Translations under genes and position numbers: made by a program
Part shown: positions 22,901 through 37,300 of the stretch, one piece after another
Numbering within the stretch: the first letter of the stretch is position 1
How the letters are laid out: each line of letters begins with the position of its first letter
From: Rostratula benghalensis
Lineage: Eukaryota; Chordata; Aves; Charadriiformes; Rostratulidae
NCBI GenBank assembly: GCA_013399305.1
Contig: VXAI01000020.1
Span: 7,200,607 to 7,264,606, forward strand
Direction: 5' to 3'
Length of the DNA: 64,000 nt
Notes under the pieces: model-generated
Database searches by the model: none
Seen by the model: only the letters and a program-made list of their open reading frames with translations
Told to the model about the DNA's origin: nothing

Positions 22901-25900
22901 GAAACTAATATATCTGTAGCCCTTAACCCCATTTATTGTCCAACAAAAACCAAAGATAGGCCATCACCAATGTAATGCTGTTCTTGCAGCACATGTGGAT
23001 GTTTTTGGTGGCTAGTCACTAGACCACTAACAATGAGTAAAATTTTGACAGAGAGTGAGAGGCTGTGCAATGAGCTATTTTCCTTAAACTACTGCTGAGT
23101 GGTTCGGAGCAGGAGAGTACATGCTAACTCTTTTGGTAGTTGCATGCTACCAAATATCTTGTATTGGATGCGCTGCTCTTACTCTTTCCAGGGTTATAGT
23201 GTATGAAAGCATCTGGTGGCCAAAGGGAAGGAGGAATTTCAGTCAAATGAATGCTGATATGTTTTAGATTATGTCTCTGCTCTTAACGTTGTGCATAAAG
23301 CATCTCAGGTAGTATCAACAACTATAGTTACATATCACTGGGGATTCTTTGTGTCTTAGCATCTATTTTTCTCTTAGAAAATAAAAATATAATTAAATGA
23401 ATATGGATATGAAATGATTATGTGTTTCTTCTATTTGTGGAACATTCAGGGAATGTTTTTAATCAAAAATGATATTTTGTATGTGCCAGTAAACGTGGCA
23501 TTTGAGCATTCCTTGGAAAGCAACATGAAAAGCTCATGTAAAGATCGATAGGTATCAAGACAGCACAGGTATTTAGACTTTGGTGGATTTTGTGTAGTGC
23601 TATCTACAATATGTGGTACCATGTTTCAGTTCAGCCATCAGCAGCATTTTGCACAAGACCCCAGCAGAATGACCTGATGTAGAATGTCCACGTCCAATGC
23701 ACTGTATTTTTACTGCCCTGTTTTCTTTGCATTCATAGCAGAGCTGTAGCTTTGCTAGCTTTCCATACGCCAAGTATGTTATATAAAAAACAGAGATTGT
23801 ATGAAATGAAATATAGGAATTGTAGTCACTAAACTGCAATCATGTGCAGCTGATGAAACTCTTACTCTGATTTTTGATTTTAAAACTACAGTTCCATTCA
23901 ACTGGACTTTTAAAACCAATTATGAACAGTTTTGGTAATGTTTGTCATACATGTTTTTAAGCAGAAATACAAGCATATTGTATTTGTAACAGAATCTGTT
24001 ATAGAAAAGGATCTCTACATTAATACTGTGCTGCTTTGTGGCAGTGATAACAGCAACCTGCGAATACTCCTAGTGTATGTGGCAGAGATCCTGTACTGTG
24101 TTTCCCCTCTAGATTGAATGGTGACTTTAAATATTGAAGCTGCATAGTTGGCACTTCTAAGAGAAAGACCATAATCAATCTGCAATTTGTAACTTTTGAA
24201 TTTAGAAGTGAAACAAACTTTTTAGAAGTGCAATATCTTCTCCATAAGAAGAGGCCAAGTTACTGCTTTTTCCATGCACCTGCTGTTTTCTATTTGAGAC
24301 ATGAGTAATAAAAAAAGTACTAATGTCACCTTAGCTACCTTGGTGCAATTAATGACAACAGCTGTTACAATGTATTTACAATGTCCTTATTGCTAATGAA
24401 ATTTGGAGCTAATAATAATGTGTCAGGTATTTCAGCATTGATTTGAAATTAATATCCATCAAGTGCAAAAGAACCTAGCAGGTGCCAATAGTTTGCTCTC
24501 TTCCTCTGTGGTGGTAATTCCTTGAATAAGGCTATATCCCAGAGCAGTATTAACATATATTCAACTGCTTTTCTAATATCTTTTTTAGTATGTTTCTTTA
24601 GTGTTTAAAAAATAAATTTTTGTGCCAAACTCAGTGAGGGTTGAATTTACTCAAGCACTATGACGTTAGACTTTTAAAATACATTAGTTTGTTGTCTTCC
24701 TAATTTATATTTTCATTTTTCTCAAGACACCTGTAGATGTTAGTCATTTTATTAAGAGTTTGTCTTTGAAAACTACTCATCAGTACTGCTGACTTTTAAT
24801 AGAAGGGAGTAGAAAATGCTGGTATGACTAATATTAAGTCTATATGATTAATATTGTTATATGTGTATTACATAACGGTGATCCTCAGAGCAAAAGTCCA
24901 TTATGGTTTAGTGGGATAAAGTGAAAGATTGAATTATCAGTTGCGGTACAACATCCTTCAAATAGCTGGCATTGGTCCCTACTTTGTCATGCAGCTCTAT
25001 TAATGCTGAAAGCCTGAGCTGCAAAGATGAGATACAATTGAGCAGTGGGTTTAAAGTATGTACCATTGGACATGCTTTGCTTGTGACCTTGCTTACATTG
25101 ATATTTTACTGTAAAGACTTGGGTTTCTTTGCTGCCTTGGGAAGCAAATAGAAATATTTCCACGCTTGTCTGTGAGCATTTTACCTTCCAGAAGACTTTT
25201 TGAAAGATTTCATTTTACACAGTATCTTCCAGTTGTGGAGCTATACCTCAGTTTCACTTTGGTACAGGGACTCCATCTTTTCTTTGTTGTTCATAGATGT
25301 AATACTGCACAATAATTAATAAATAAGAAAATGGGGCTGAGTCTGTGGTAGAGTCCCAATTGTCTTTAATTTTTTTCTGTATGATTTATATTTGACAAAG
25401 CATCGTTCACTTTGGCTAGATGTTTGAGCTTGTTTTCCTTGGACTAACTATTCCACAATAGTGAGATTAGACAAGAATAACACAGAGAGCATCCAAAGCC
25501 TCCAAAATGCAGAGGAATTAAACATACACAAAGCACTCCAGTTTAATGTAAGAAAACTAAAACCTTCTATAGGCATTAAAATTAACTTCCCTGGTAACTA
25601 TTGCCAAAAGAAAAAAAATATTGTTTACCCATATGGACTAGAAAATACTGCCTGAGTGGTAGCAATGGTGTTTTCTTTAAGCGGGTAACACCTATATGGT
25701 AGAGACTGGAAGTAAATGTTCACCACTGAAAGGCAACCTCTGTATTTCTTACGGCTTGACATGGGCCCAAGAGAACACCTTGGGCAAAACGGGGCACGTG
25801 TACTGATTTAGCTAGCCAGAAGGGGTCATAAGAATGAGGTGTGCTCAAAGACGTGCAAATGTGCACAGCAACAGTCTTCTGACATTTTTCCATCGGTTGC

Positions 25901-26015
25901 AATACCTGTTTTAACTCTTCAAAATTGTTATTGTGCTGGATATAGTAAAATCAGATGAGTACCCGGAAGAAAATTTTTATTCAGGAGTTATCTAACACCT
26001 ATACATATTTAGGTC

Positions 26016-26033
26016 TTTTTTTTTTTTTTTTTT
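26016..26033. repeat. T18 homopolymer
   Basis: Run of 18 T read directly. On the minus strand it is an A-run, but no retroposed sequence with family features is recognisable next to it. Confidence 0.85.
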
Positions 26034-27058
26034 CTCTACAATGGGTCTTTATCTTTTGACAGTTTGTGCGGTGGAGGAGGAAGAGGAAAGGAGAATGGAC
26101 TCTATAAATTTTTCAGTAGTATCCAGTGTTGGACTGTTCCAGCCAGATACATGGAGGTTTCCAGATGGCCCACCCCATACTTCTCAACCACTAGTATGGT
26201 ACAGTATGGTACTGGTGTTTTGGTATCTGTTTGTCAGCACTGGGCCTATTTCTAGATGTACACTTTTTTTCTTAGTTTTGCCCTCATAGAACTGGTGTCT
26301 TTCTACAAGTTCTATTTGGTACTGCCTGTTTCCCATTAGCTGTTGTGCAATGTGGCCAGTAAAACAGCTTGCAGTAGTGAGAGATTCACGAGATCACAAG
26401 AAAAAATTTAGTGCACATGTGGTTACAAAGGGAAGAAACTCTTCATTTAATATTACAAAGGCTACCCTTTCTTTAGGTTTTAGTGCAGAGACCTGGAGGA
26501 GTTGTTGCCTCCCTGTGCTGTGAGTAGTTTTCCGAGTGAAATGGGAAATAGTGCTCAGGCTGAAGCGGAGTTACCAGGATATGACATAAATCTTTAAATG
26601 AGGTCTAGCAAATGTACATAATTCTATTCAACTTCACATGCCCTTGTCAAGCCAGTAGTGATTCAGAATATATCAAAGGTTCTAATTGTGCTGACCCATT
26701 AAAAGGGAATATTCTATTCTACAACAAAAAAAACCCAAAAAACAACAATACATGTTTTAACATGTTAGTGTGCAGTGGAAAGTACTGAAGATATTTCTAG
26801 ATTCCCTGAAATATTTAAATACTTTCCCTTCTTATGCTATTTTGAGTGTAATATATTTACATATTAAATGGGTAGCCAGAAATGTTTCACAAAATCTTTT
26901 CCGTATCTCAGTTGTCTGAAGGGTTTTCTGACATCTTTTGTTCAGTCATATCTACATGAAAAATCTAATACAAAACACATTCAAAATCCCCTGTGCACTT
27001 CAGGTCATAATTCATTATTTGTGAATTACTGATTAAGGAGAGAACGGTTGGTGAGAGC

Positions 27059-27082
27059 TAGCATTTACTGTAATAAATGCTA
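27059..27082. repeat. 9-bp perfect inverted repeat
   Basis: TAGCATTTA (27059-27067) and TAAATGCTA (27074-27082) are reverse complements separated by 6 nt. A small hairpin is possible. The surrounding 300 bp looks less AT-monotonous than its neighbours. No known RNA family is recognised. Confidence 0.6.
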
Positions 27083-30000
27083 ACCAGTGAAATATTTTGT
27101 TTAAACATCTTTCACCCCGAAAGACTGCATAAAGCATCTTTCCATCAATCAATAGGTGAAGTTTTAGAGCAAAATGAATCCCCCGCACAACAATAACAAC
27201 AACAAATCTGAGACAAAGTATTGGGGTTTTTATAATTAAATCACTGGGAGCTTTGGAATTTGTCAGTACCGAGACATTTACTTTCATTGCCATAATTATA
27301 GCTTTTAATATCCTTGAAGGTGTCAAAACCAAGATCTCAACAGGAAAGGGTTATCTCAATGGGAGTGTGCTTTTTATGAATTATCTTTCTTTATAAATGC
27401 ACCTTAGAGAGCTTTGAGTTATGTAGCATTAGCACTGTTTTGCTTATTTCCTGAATTTTTGTGGAGACTAGACAGCACAGGGAAAATGGTAAAATCGGAA
27501 TTACTAAGGTTTGAGAGGCCTACACTTCCTAAAATTGAGGACTGTAGGTTGTGCGTTCATTTGTGATATTCTGACATACTCACCTAGCAGTAATGAAAGA
27601 GAATTTTACAAAGTTTTTTTTTTTTTCTTTTATTGTTGATGTTGCAATTTTTGCTTCAGAAAACACATCCATTTCAGATAAAAGTCCATAAATTATTTTT
27701 TTAGTAAAATATTATATTTTCAAATGGTAATTAACTACAGCCAAGAACAGCTTTCCATGGGATTATTGCCTAATTAAGAAAATAAGGGGTAAAATAAGAG
27801 TTGCAATAGCATAAGTAGGCTGATATTTTAGAATTAATATATCAGATTTATGCTTAACTTTGAAAGTTTTCAAGACCTCCTGCTATAAAGTGGTTAAACC
27901 TGAAATTCAGCACATTTTCATCATTACGCTGAAATACAAATTAACTTTTTTACTTCTTAGGAATTATCTCTTTTCTTTCCAAAATATCTGTAAAAGTCCT
28001 CCAGTTAATTAATATTCAGTGTGAGCACCTCCAAAATCAGTTTTGCCAAGACCCTTAAAATTTAGATGCTGATGGAAATGGTCCTAAAATGTCAAGGCAA
28101 TATTATTTGTGAAAATTTCACATTACAGGATAACTATGTTGGATCTCAGTCCAGCAAAATATGCATGTATTTGCCTGAAAGTATAAATTTAAGCGTTTTA
28201 CTAAATTGCAGAGTTGCTTTTTTACAAGTATTTATGAAGAAAAAGTAATTTTCTCAACTTCAGCTTGATGCACTGCAATTATTCTGCAGCAGAAAGGGTG
28301 CCATTGCATTAAGTGGCATGAAAGTATGTTCTTATGTGTTTTCTCAACTGAAAACTTTTACCTCTGAGTGCAGTCCCTGAAGTACTAAAATGTCTTTCTC
28401 GGAGATTAGATCCTGAGCTGCCAAGTAGCTTAGCAGAGTTAACTGCATATATTGGTCTAAAACAAATACAAATTTGTCCAAGAATTATTCTTTATGTCAT
28501 TGTGAAGTTGATAACATTTAGGACTGAACAAACAGGAGTGGGCTTCTACATTAATATTTATTCAAATTTAGAATTGAAATTTGATTTCAAGCTCTTTAAG
28601 ACCATTTTGTATTCATTTTTCATGAGCCTTTGTATGCTGGTGCTTGATTAGTGTGACTATTCATGAAAAGTAAATGTTAAGGTCATATTTGCCAACTGCA
28701 GATTTTATACTGAATATGTAAATGTGAAATTTGCCACTAGCTGTGTGTTTGACCTCAGCCTTGCAATGGGATTAGTAAGAGCAAACTCATTCTGGGACAG
28801 ATATTTCTTTTTTCCCCAAAAACTTTGCTCTGCTTAGTCAGACACAATACTCAGGCCTTGTTTTCAACAATTGTAGACATATCTCTCTTCATAAAAGGTT
28901 TAAAAAATTAATTATGTACTTCAAAATGCTGTGTCAACTGGATGACTTTTACTCTTGAAGCATTAGGAACAGAAACAATAGTTGACATGTTATGCAGTTC
29001 AATAATGTGTATGCATTTTAAATATTACTAATGATGTTTTCACAAACTGCATATATCAAAACTATCTATACTTGATTAGTAAATGTGTTAGAAATTTCAT
29101 ATAGAACTCAACTTTGAGAGCACTTATTCTGATAGATTTGAAGTGTGGGAACAGTTTGACTGAAGAAGCAGGAGATTCATGTACTCGATAGATAGGCAAG
29201 CAGCTTCATTGTTTCGTTAATACTCAGGGCTATCTGAAATTTTCACTGGAGAACACCGATGAAGAATTGGCTGGTAGCCTAGAAAGAGTTAATAAAATAT
29301 GGTTCTGCCTTATTCTTACCACTTTATATTATATTGGTTTAAAACCCACTAAAATGATCCTATTTGCATGAGTAAAACTATAGATTTCACAAGGATGTTA
29401 TGCTGATATGAGTAGGAGGAATTTCTACGTATAATCTGTGTATTAATATATAGCCTAAATATTGCTTAAAAGAAAAAAAGTGTTTGAATTTTTATGTCAT
29501 AGATACTTGAATTTAAATGTGCAAAGCCTCTGGAGGTTGCTTTAGTGTTATAACAGGTGTTGACAGGGTGTTTTTTTTAATATTCTCCATAACTTATAGG
29601 TGAATGGAAAAGAAAACCCACCACAATCTCAGCATAGTCTACTGTCACAGCTTGTTTCTGATTATTATGAAATCCAAAAGCCCTTGTGTCTTAAAAAAGA
29701 AAGCTTTTGTAGACAGGATAGCCTAGTGTTCATCTGGCTGTACACACCAGTGCTCACAGAATCCTGACCTTTTGGGAAAGCTGTGTTGAAGTCAGTAGAT
29801 GGTATAATAACAGTGGTGCAAATGTTTTTTTCAATTTTAGTAGGAATTTTGTTTTGTTTATTAAGAGGATCACACGTTTGTAACAAAGCAGCTTAGGTCA
29901 CTGTTTAATTTGGACAGTGTCAATGAAATTCAACCAAAAGAAAATCTGATTCCTGAGTAAATTGCTGAGTTATCATGACAATGAGAGGTTTAACCAAATA

Positions 30001-31214
30001 CATACAATTGTAATGAAAGTGTGTAGTATTGGTAGAAGATAAAACAAACATGTGAACATTAACTAGTTGAAACCAGAATTAGACTTCTGGATTTATAAAT
30101 CTGACTGATGATAGGGTTGAATAGTTCACCTAAATACACAGTGGTGATTTTATCAGTCTCATTGAGTTGTAATTTACAATTAGAAAACTATCTTAAAGGT
30201 TGTGTTGTTTGAAAGAATTCTAGCTTCCTATTTCTTAACTTGTAAAAAATTGTAGAATAAATGCTGGTTAGTTTCAGCCACATTAAGAATAGTTCTACTG
30301 GTATTTCTAACTTTTTTAGCATCATCAAGAGATTTGGCTCGTTCCTCTTAGCCAGTTGTTTTGGAACTCATAAAATATATGATTACAAAAATATGTGTTC
30401 ATCAATTAGCTTGGAAAGACAGTAGGTGCCCAGCAGCTGAATATACAATAACATTTTAAAAAGCTGTGAGAGTTTAAACAGGAGAACTTCTTAAGACTTT
30501 ATAACTACACAGATCATTCAGTGTAGGTGGGTAATCCTAGAGAAGTAGTCCCATACAGGGAGCACGTAATGTGAAAACAAATATAGACAGTCTGGTGTAT
30601 CTCAGTAATTTTAAATATACCAGAAAAAACTGATGAAACTTGGGAAGAGTTTGGGTTGGAGTCTTACAGTTCTTTGAATTTTTTTATGTTTTCATAGGTA
30701 TTTTCTTTTTATGAGTAATTGCATATCATATAGAGCTGTGCATCATTTTTCTGTGGACCACAGTCCCAGACCAATAGTAGCCCACTGAATAGCAGTTGGG
30801 AAACTTTAACAAGACCCATTGTTTGGAATTAGGGTCAACATTTGCATTAGAATCCACAGACCGAAGCTCAGCTGGGATGAGTCAAGGAATATACTGACAG
30901 ATCACAGTAAATAATGTAGTAGAGTTGGAATGTCTATAGGGAATTTGTAATTTTCATTTTTCAGAATATGGTAGGAATATTTACAGTTTAGGGACCTGTG
31001 TTGTCCCCTATTGACTTATGACTCCAGGGTATGGTGTTCCCAGTTTTGATAGACTCAAATTTTTACAAGTTCTAATTCTTTGCTTTTCTTAGTTTCTGTA
31101 TCAGAGAAATGGGCTTCTAATGTTTTACTATGGAATGTCATGACCAGTAAGTGCAGTCTTCAGTGAAAGATAATTCAAAATTAGCATACATGACCTAAGA
31201 ATGTAAATTTAACA

Positions 31215-31380
31215 NNNNNNNNNNNNNNNNNNNNNNNNNNNNNNNNNNNNNNNNNNNNNNNNNNNNNNNNNNNNNNNNNNNNNNNNNNNNNNNNNNNNNN
31301 NNNNNNNNNNNNNNNNNNNNNNNNNNNNNNNNNNNNNNNNNNNNNNNNNNNNNNNNNNNNNNNNNNNNNNNNNNNNNNNN
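31215..31380. other. Assembly gap (166 N), left of the array
   Basis: Unresolved bases between unique intron sequence and the CTCTT array. The true left edge of the repeat is hidden here. The length is not a standard placeholder such as 100, so it may be an estimate. Confidence 0.98.
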
Positions 31381-34300
31381 CTCTTCTCTTCTCTTCTCTT
31401 CTCTTCTCTTCTCTTCTCTTCTCTTCTCTTCTCTTCTCTTCTCTTCTCTTCTCTTCTCTTCTCTTCTCTTCTCTTCTCTTCTCTTCTCTTCTCTTCTCTT
31501 CTCTTCTCTTCTCTTCTCTTCTCTTCTCTTCTCTTCTCTTCTCTTCTCTTCTCTTCTCTTCTCTTCTCTTCTCTTCTCTTCTCTTCTCTTCTCTTCTCTT
31601 CTCTTCTCTTCTCTTCTCTTCTCTTCTCTTCTCTTCTCTTCTCTTCTCTTCTCTTCTCTTCTCTTCTCTTCTCTTCTCTTCTCTTCTCTTCTCTTCTCTT
31701 CTCTTCTCTTCTCTTCTCTTCTCTTCTCTTCTCTTCTCTTCTCTTCTCTTCTCTTCTCTTCTCTTCTCTTCTCTTCTCTTCTCTTCTCTTCTCTTCTCTT
31801 CTCTTCTCTTCTCTTCTCTTCTCTTCTCTTCTCTTCTCTTCTCTTCTCTTCTCTTCTCTTCTCTTCTCTTCTCTTCTCTTCTCTTCTCTTCTCTTCTCTT
31901 CTCTTCTCTTCTCTTCTCTTCTCTTCTCTTCTCTTCTCTTCTCTTCTCTTCTCTTCTCTTCTCTTCTCTTCTCTTCTCTTCTCTTCTCTTCTCTTCTCTT
32001 CTCTTCTCTTCTCTTCTCTTCTCTTCTCTTCTCTTCTCTTCTCTTCTCTTCTCTTCTCTTCTCTTCTCTTCTCTTCTCTTCTCTTCTCTTCTCTTCTCTT
32101 CTCTTCTCTTCTCTTCTCTTCTCTTCTCTTCTCTTCTCTTCTCTTCTCTTCTCTTCTCTTCTCTTCTCTTCTCTTCTCTTCTCTTCTCTTCTCTTCTCTT
32201 CTCTTCTCTTCTCTTCTCTTCTCTTCTCTTCTCTTCTCTTCTCTTCTCTTCTCTTCTCTTCTCTTCTCTTCTCTTCTCTTCTCTTCTCTTCTCTTCTCTT
32301 CTCTTCTCTTCTCTTCTCTTCTCTTCTCTTCTCTTCTCTTCTCTTCTCTTCTCTTCTCTTCTCTTCTCTTCTCTTCTCTTCTCTTCTCTTCTCTTCTCTT
32401 CTCTTCTCTTCTCTTCTCTTCTCTTCTCTTCTCTTCTCTTCTCTTCTCTTCTCTTCTCTTCTCTTCTCTTCTCTTCTCTTCTCTTCTCTTCTCTTCTCTT
32501 CTCTTCTCTTCTCTTCTCTTCTCTTCTCTTCTCTTCTCTTCTCTTCTCTTCTCTTCTCTTCTCTTCTCTTCTCTTCTCTTCTCTTCTCTTCTCTTCTCTT
32601 CTCTTCTCTTCTCTTCTCTTCTCTTCTCTTCTCTTCTCTTCTCTTCTCTTCTCTTCTCTTCTCTTCTCTTCTCTTCTCTTCTCTTCTCTTCTCTTCTCTT
32701 CTCTTCTCTTCTCTTCTCTTCTCTTCTCTTCTCTTCTCTTCTCTTCTCTTCTCTTCTCTTCTCTTCTCTTCTCTTCTCTTCTCTTCTCTTCTCTTCTCTT
32801 CTCTTCTCTTCTCTTCTCTTCTCTTCTCTTCTCTTCTCTTCTCTTCTCTTCTCTTCTCTTCTCTTCTCTTCTCTTCTCTTCTCTTCTCTTCTCTTCTCTT
32901 CTCTTCTCTTCTCTTCTCTTCTCTTCTCTTCTCTTCTCTTCTCTTCTCTTCTCTTCTCTTCTCTTCTCTTCTCTTCTCTTCTCTTCTCTTCTCTTCTCTT
33001 CTCTTCTCTTCTCTTCTCTTCTCTTCTCTTCTCTTCTCTTCTCTTCTCTTCTCTTCTCTTCTCTTCTCTTCTCTTCTCTTCTCTTCTCTTCTCTTCTCTT
33101 CTCTTCTCTTCTCTTCTCTTCTCTTCTCTTCTCTTCTCTTCTCTTCTCTTCTCTTCTCTTCTCTTCTCTTCTCTTCTCTTCTCTTCTCTTCTCTTCTCTT
33201 CTCTTCTCTTCTCTTCTCTTCTCTTCTCTTCTCTTCTCTTCTCTTCTCTTCTCTTCTCTTCTCTTCTCTTCTCTTCTCTTCTCTTCTCTTCTCTTCTCTT
33301 CTCTTCTCTTCTCTTCTCTTCTCTTCTCTTCTCTTCTCTTCTCTTCTCTTCTCTTCTCTTCTCTTCTCTTCTCTTCTCTTCTCTTCTCTTCTCTTCTCTT
33401 CTCTTCTCTTCTCTTCTCTTCTCTTCTCTTCTCTTCTCTTCTCTTCTCTTCTCTTCTCTTCTCTTCTCTTCTCTTCTCTTCTCTTCTCTTCTCTTCTCTT
33501 CTCTTCTCTTCTCTTCTCTTCTCTTCTCTTCTCTTCTCTTCTCTTCTCTTCTCTTCTCTTCTCTTCTCTTCTCTTCTCTTCTCTTCTCTTCTCTTCTCTT
33601 CTCTTCTCTTCTCTTCTCTTCTCTTCTCTTCTCTTCTCTTCTCTTCTCTTCTCTTCTCTTCTCTTCTCTTCTCTTCTCTTCTCTTCTCTTCTCTTCTCTT
33701 CTCTTCTCTTCTCTTCTCTTCTCTTCTCTTCTCTTCTCTTCTCTTCTCTTCTCTTCTCTTCTCTTCTCTTCTCTTCTCTTCTCTTCTCTTCTCTTCTCTT
33801 CTCTTCTCTTCTCTTCTCTTCTCTTCTCTTCTCTTCTCTTCTCTTCTCTTCTCTTCTCTTCTCTTCTCTTCTCTTCTCTTCTCTTCTCTTCTCTTCTCTT
33901 CTCTTCTCTTCTCTTCTCTTCTCTTCTCTTCTCTTCTCTTCTCTTCTCTTCTCTTCTCTTCTCTTCTCTTCTCTTCTCTTCTCTTCTCTTCTCTTCTCTT
34001 CTCTTCTCTTCTCTTCTCTTCTCTTCTCTTCTCTTCTCTTCTCTTCTCTTCTCTTCTCTTCTCTTCTCTTCTCTTCTCTTCTCTTCTCTTCTCTTCTCTT
34101 CTCTTCTCTTCTCTTCTCTTCTCTTCTCTTCTCTTCTCTTCTCTTCTCTTCTCTTCTCTTCTCTTCTCTTCTCTTCTCTTCTCTTCTCTTCTCTTCTCTT
34201 CTCTTCTCTTCTCTTCTCTTCTCTTCTCTTCTCTTCTCTTCTCTTCTCTTCTCTTCTCTTCTCTTCTCTTCTCTTCTCTTCTCTTCTCTTCTCTTCTCTT

Positions 34301-37300
34301 CTCTTCTCTTCTCTTCTCTTCTCTTCTCTTCTCTTCTCTTCTCTTCTCTTCTCTTCTCTTCTCTTCTCTTCTCTTCTCTTCTCTTCTCTTCTCTTCTCTT
34401 CTCTTCTCTTCTCTTCTCTTCTCTTCTCTTCTCTTCTCTTCTCTTCTCTTCTCTTCTCTTCTCTTCTCTTCTCTTCTCTTCTCTTCTCTTCTCTTCTCTT
34501 CTCTTCTCTTCTCTTCTCTTCTCTTCTCTTCTCTTCTCTTCTCTTCTCTTCTCTTCTCTTCTCTTCTCTTCTCTTCTCTTCTCTTCTCTTCTCTTCTCTT
34601 CTCTTCTCTTCTCTTCTCTTCTCTTCTCTTCTCTTCTCTTCTCTTCTCTTCTCTTCTCTTCTCTTCTCTTCTCTTCTCTTCTCTTCTCTTCTCTTCTCTT
34701 CTCTTCTCTTCTCTTCTCTTCTCTTCTCTTCTCTTCTCTTCTCTTCTCTTCTCTTCTCTTCTCTTCTCTTCTCTTCTCTTCTCTTCTCTTCTCTTCTCTT
34801 CTCTTCTCTTCTCTTCTCTTCTCTTCTCTTCTCTTCTCTTCTCTTCTCTTCTCTTCTCTTCTCTTCTCTTCTCTTCTCTTCTCTTCTCTTCTCTTCTCTT
34901 CTCTTCTCTTCTCTTCTCTTCTCTTCTCTTCTCTTCTCTTCTCTTCTCTTCTCTTCTCTTCTCTTCTCTTCTCTTCTCTTCTCTTCTCTTCTCTTCTCTT
35001 CTCTTCTCTTCTCTTCTCTTCTCTTCTCTTCTCTTCTCTTCTCTTCTCTTCTCTTCTCTTCTCTTCTCTTCTCTTCTCTTCTCTTCTCTTCTCTTCTCTT
35101 CTCTTCTCTTCTCTTCTCTTCTCTTCTCTTCTCTTCTCTTCTCTTCTCTTCTCTTCTCTTCTCTTCTCTTCTCTTCTCTTCTCTTCTCTTCTCTTCTCTT
35201 CTCTTCTCTTCTCTTCTCTTCTCTTCTCTTCTCTTCTCTTCTCTTCTCTTCTCTTCTCTTCTCTTCTCTTCTCTTCTCTTCTCTTCTCTTCTCTTCTCTT
35301 CTCTTCTCTTCTCTTCTCTTCTCTTCTCTTCTCTTCTCTTCTCTTCTCTTCTCTTCTCTTCTCTTCTCTTCTCTTCTCTTCTCTTCTCTTCTCTTCTCTT
35401 CTCTTCTCTTCTCTTCTCTTCTCTTCTCTTCTCTTCTCTTCTCTTCTCTTCTCTTCTCTTCTCTTCTCTTCTCTTCTCTTCTCTTCTCTTCTCTTCTCTT
35501 CTCTTCTCTTCTCTTCTCTTCTCTTCTCTTCTCTTCTCTTCTCTTCTCTTCTCTTCTCTTCTCTTCTCTTCTCTTCTCTTCTCTTCTCTTCTCTTCTCTT
35601 CTCTTCTCTTCTCTTCTCTTCTCTTCTCTTCTCTTCTCTTCTCTTCTCTTCTCTTCTCTTCTCTTCTCTTCTCTTCTCTTCTCTTCTCTTCTCTTCTCTT
35701 CTCTTCTCTTCTCTTCTCTTCTCTTCTCTTCTCTTCTCTTCTCTTCTCTTCTCTTCTCTTCTCTTCTCTTCTCTTCTCTTCTCTTCTCTTCTCTTCTCTT
35801 CTCTTCTCTTCTCTTCTCTTCTCTTCTCTTCTCTTCTCTTCTCTTCTCTTCTCTTCTCTTCTCTTCTCTTCTCTTCTCTTCTCTTCTCTTCTCTTCTCTT
35901 CTCTTCTCTTCTCTTCTCTTCTCTTCTCTTCTCTTCTCTTCTCTTCTCTTCTCTTCTCTTCTCTTCTCTTCTCTTCTCTTCTCTTCTCTTCTCTTCTCTT
36001 CTCTTCTCTTCTCTTCTCTTCTCTTCTCTTCTCTTCTCTTCTCTTCTCTTCTCTTCTCTTCTCTTCTCTTCTCTTCTCTTCTCTTCTCTTCTCTTCTCTT
36101 CTCTTCTCTTCTCTTCTCTTCTCTTCTCTTCTCTTCTCTTCTCTTCTCTTCTCTTCTCTTCTCTTCTCTTCTCTTCTCTTCTCTTCTCTTCTCTTCTCTT
36201 CTCTTCTCTTCTCTTCTCTTCTCTTCTCTTCTCTTCTCTTCTCTTCTCTTCTCTTCTCTTCTCTTCTCTTCTCTTCTCTTCTCTTCTCTTCTCTTCTCTT
36301 CTCTTCTCTTCTCTTCTCTTCTCTTCTCTTCTCTTCTCTTCTCTTCTCTTCTCTTCTCTTCTCTTCTCTTCTCTTCTCTTCTCTTCTCTTCTCTTCTCTT
36401 CTCTTCTCTTCTCTTCTCTTCTCTTCTCTTCTCTTCTCTTCTCTTCTCTTCTCTTCTCTTCTCTTCTCTTCTCTTCTCTTCTCTTCTCTTCTCTTCTCTT
36501 CTCTTCTCTTCTCTTCTCTTCTCTTCTCTTCTCTTCTCTTCTCTTCTCTTCTCTTCTCTTCTCTTCTCTTCTCTTCTCTTCTCTTCTCTTCTCTTCTCTT
36601 CTCTTCTCTTCTCTTCTCTTCTCTTCTCTTCTCTTCTCTTCTCTTCTCTTCTCTTCTCTTCTCTTCTCTTCTCTTCTCTTCTCTTCTCTTCTCTTCTCTT
36701 CTCTTCTCTTCTCTTCTCTTCTCTTCTCTTCTCTTCTCTTCTCTTCTCTTCTCTTCTCTTCTCTTCTCTTCTCTTCTCTTCTCTTCTCTTCTCTTCTCTT
36801 CTCTTCTCTTCTCTTCTCTTCTCTTCTCTTCTCTTCTCTTCTCTTCTCTTCTCTTCTCTTCTCTTCTCTTCTCTTCTCTTCTCTTCTCTTCTCTTCTCTT
36901 CTCTTCTCTTCTCTTCTCTTCTCTTCTCTTCTCTTCTCTTCTCTTCTCTTCTCTTCTCTTCTCTTCTCTTCTCTTCTCTTCTCTTCTCTTCTCTTCTCTT
37001 CTCTTCTCTTCTCTTCTCTTCTCTTCTCTTCTCTTCTCTTCTCTTCTCTTCTCTTCTCTTCTCTTCTCTTCTCTTCTCTTCTCTTCTCTTCTCTTCTCTT
37101 CTCTTCTCTTCTCTTCTCTTCTCTTCTCTTCTCTTCTCTTCTCTTCTCTTCTCTTCTCTTCTCTTCTCTTCTCTTCTCTTCTCTTCTCTTCTCTTCTCTT
37201 CTCTTCTCTTCTCTTCTCTTCTCTTCTCTTCTCTTCTCTTCTCTTCTCTTCTCTTCTCTTCTCTTCTCTTCTCTTCTCTTCTCTTCTCTTCTCTTCTCTT

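Larger units (their letters stand above)
19925..31214 (+). other. SNTG1: SNTG1 intron, before the giant repeat
   Basis: AT-rich intron with no recognised coding exon. Minor items are a T18 run (26016-26033), a CAA-rich patch near 27187-27206, a 9-bp hairpin (27059-27082) and a 60-nt exon-like segment at 28264-28323. No CR1 or other named transposon is seen. Unique sequence ends abruptly at aaatttaaca before the N gap, with no repeat units visible on this side. Confidence 0.8.
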
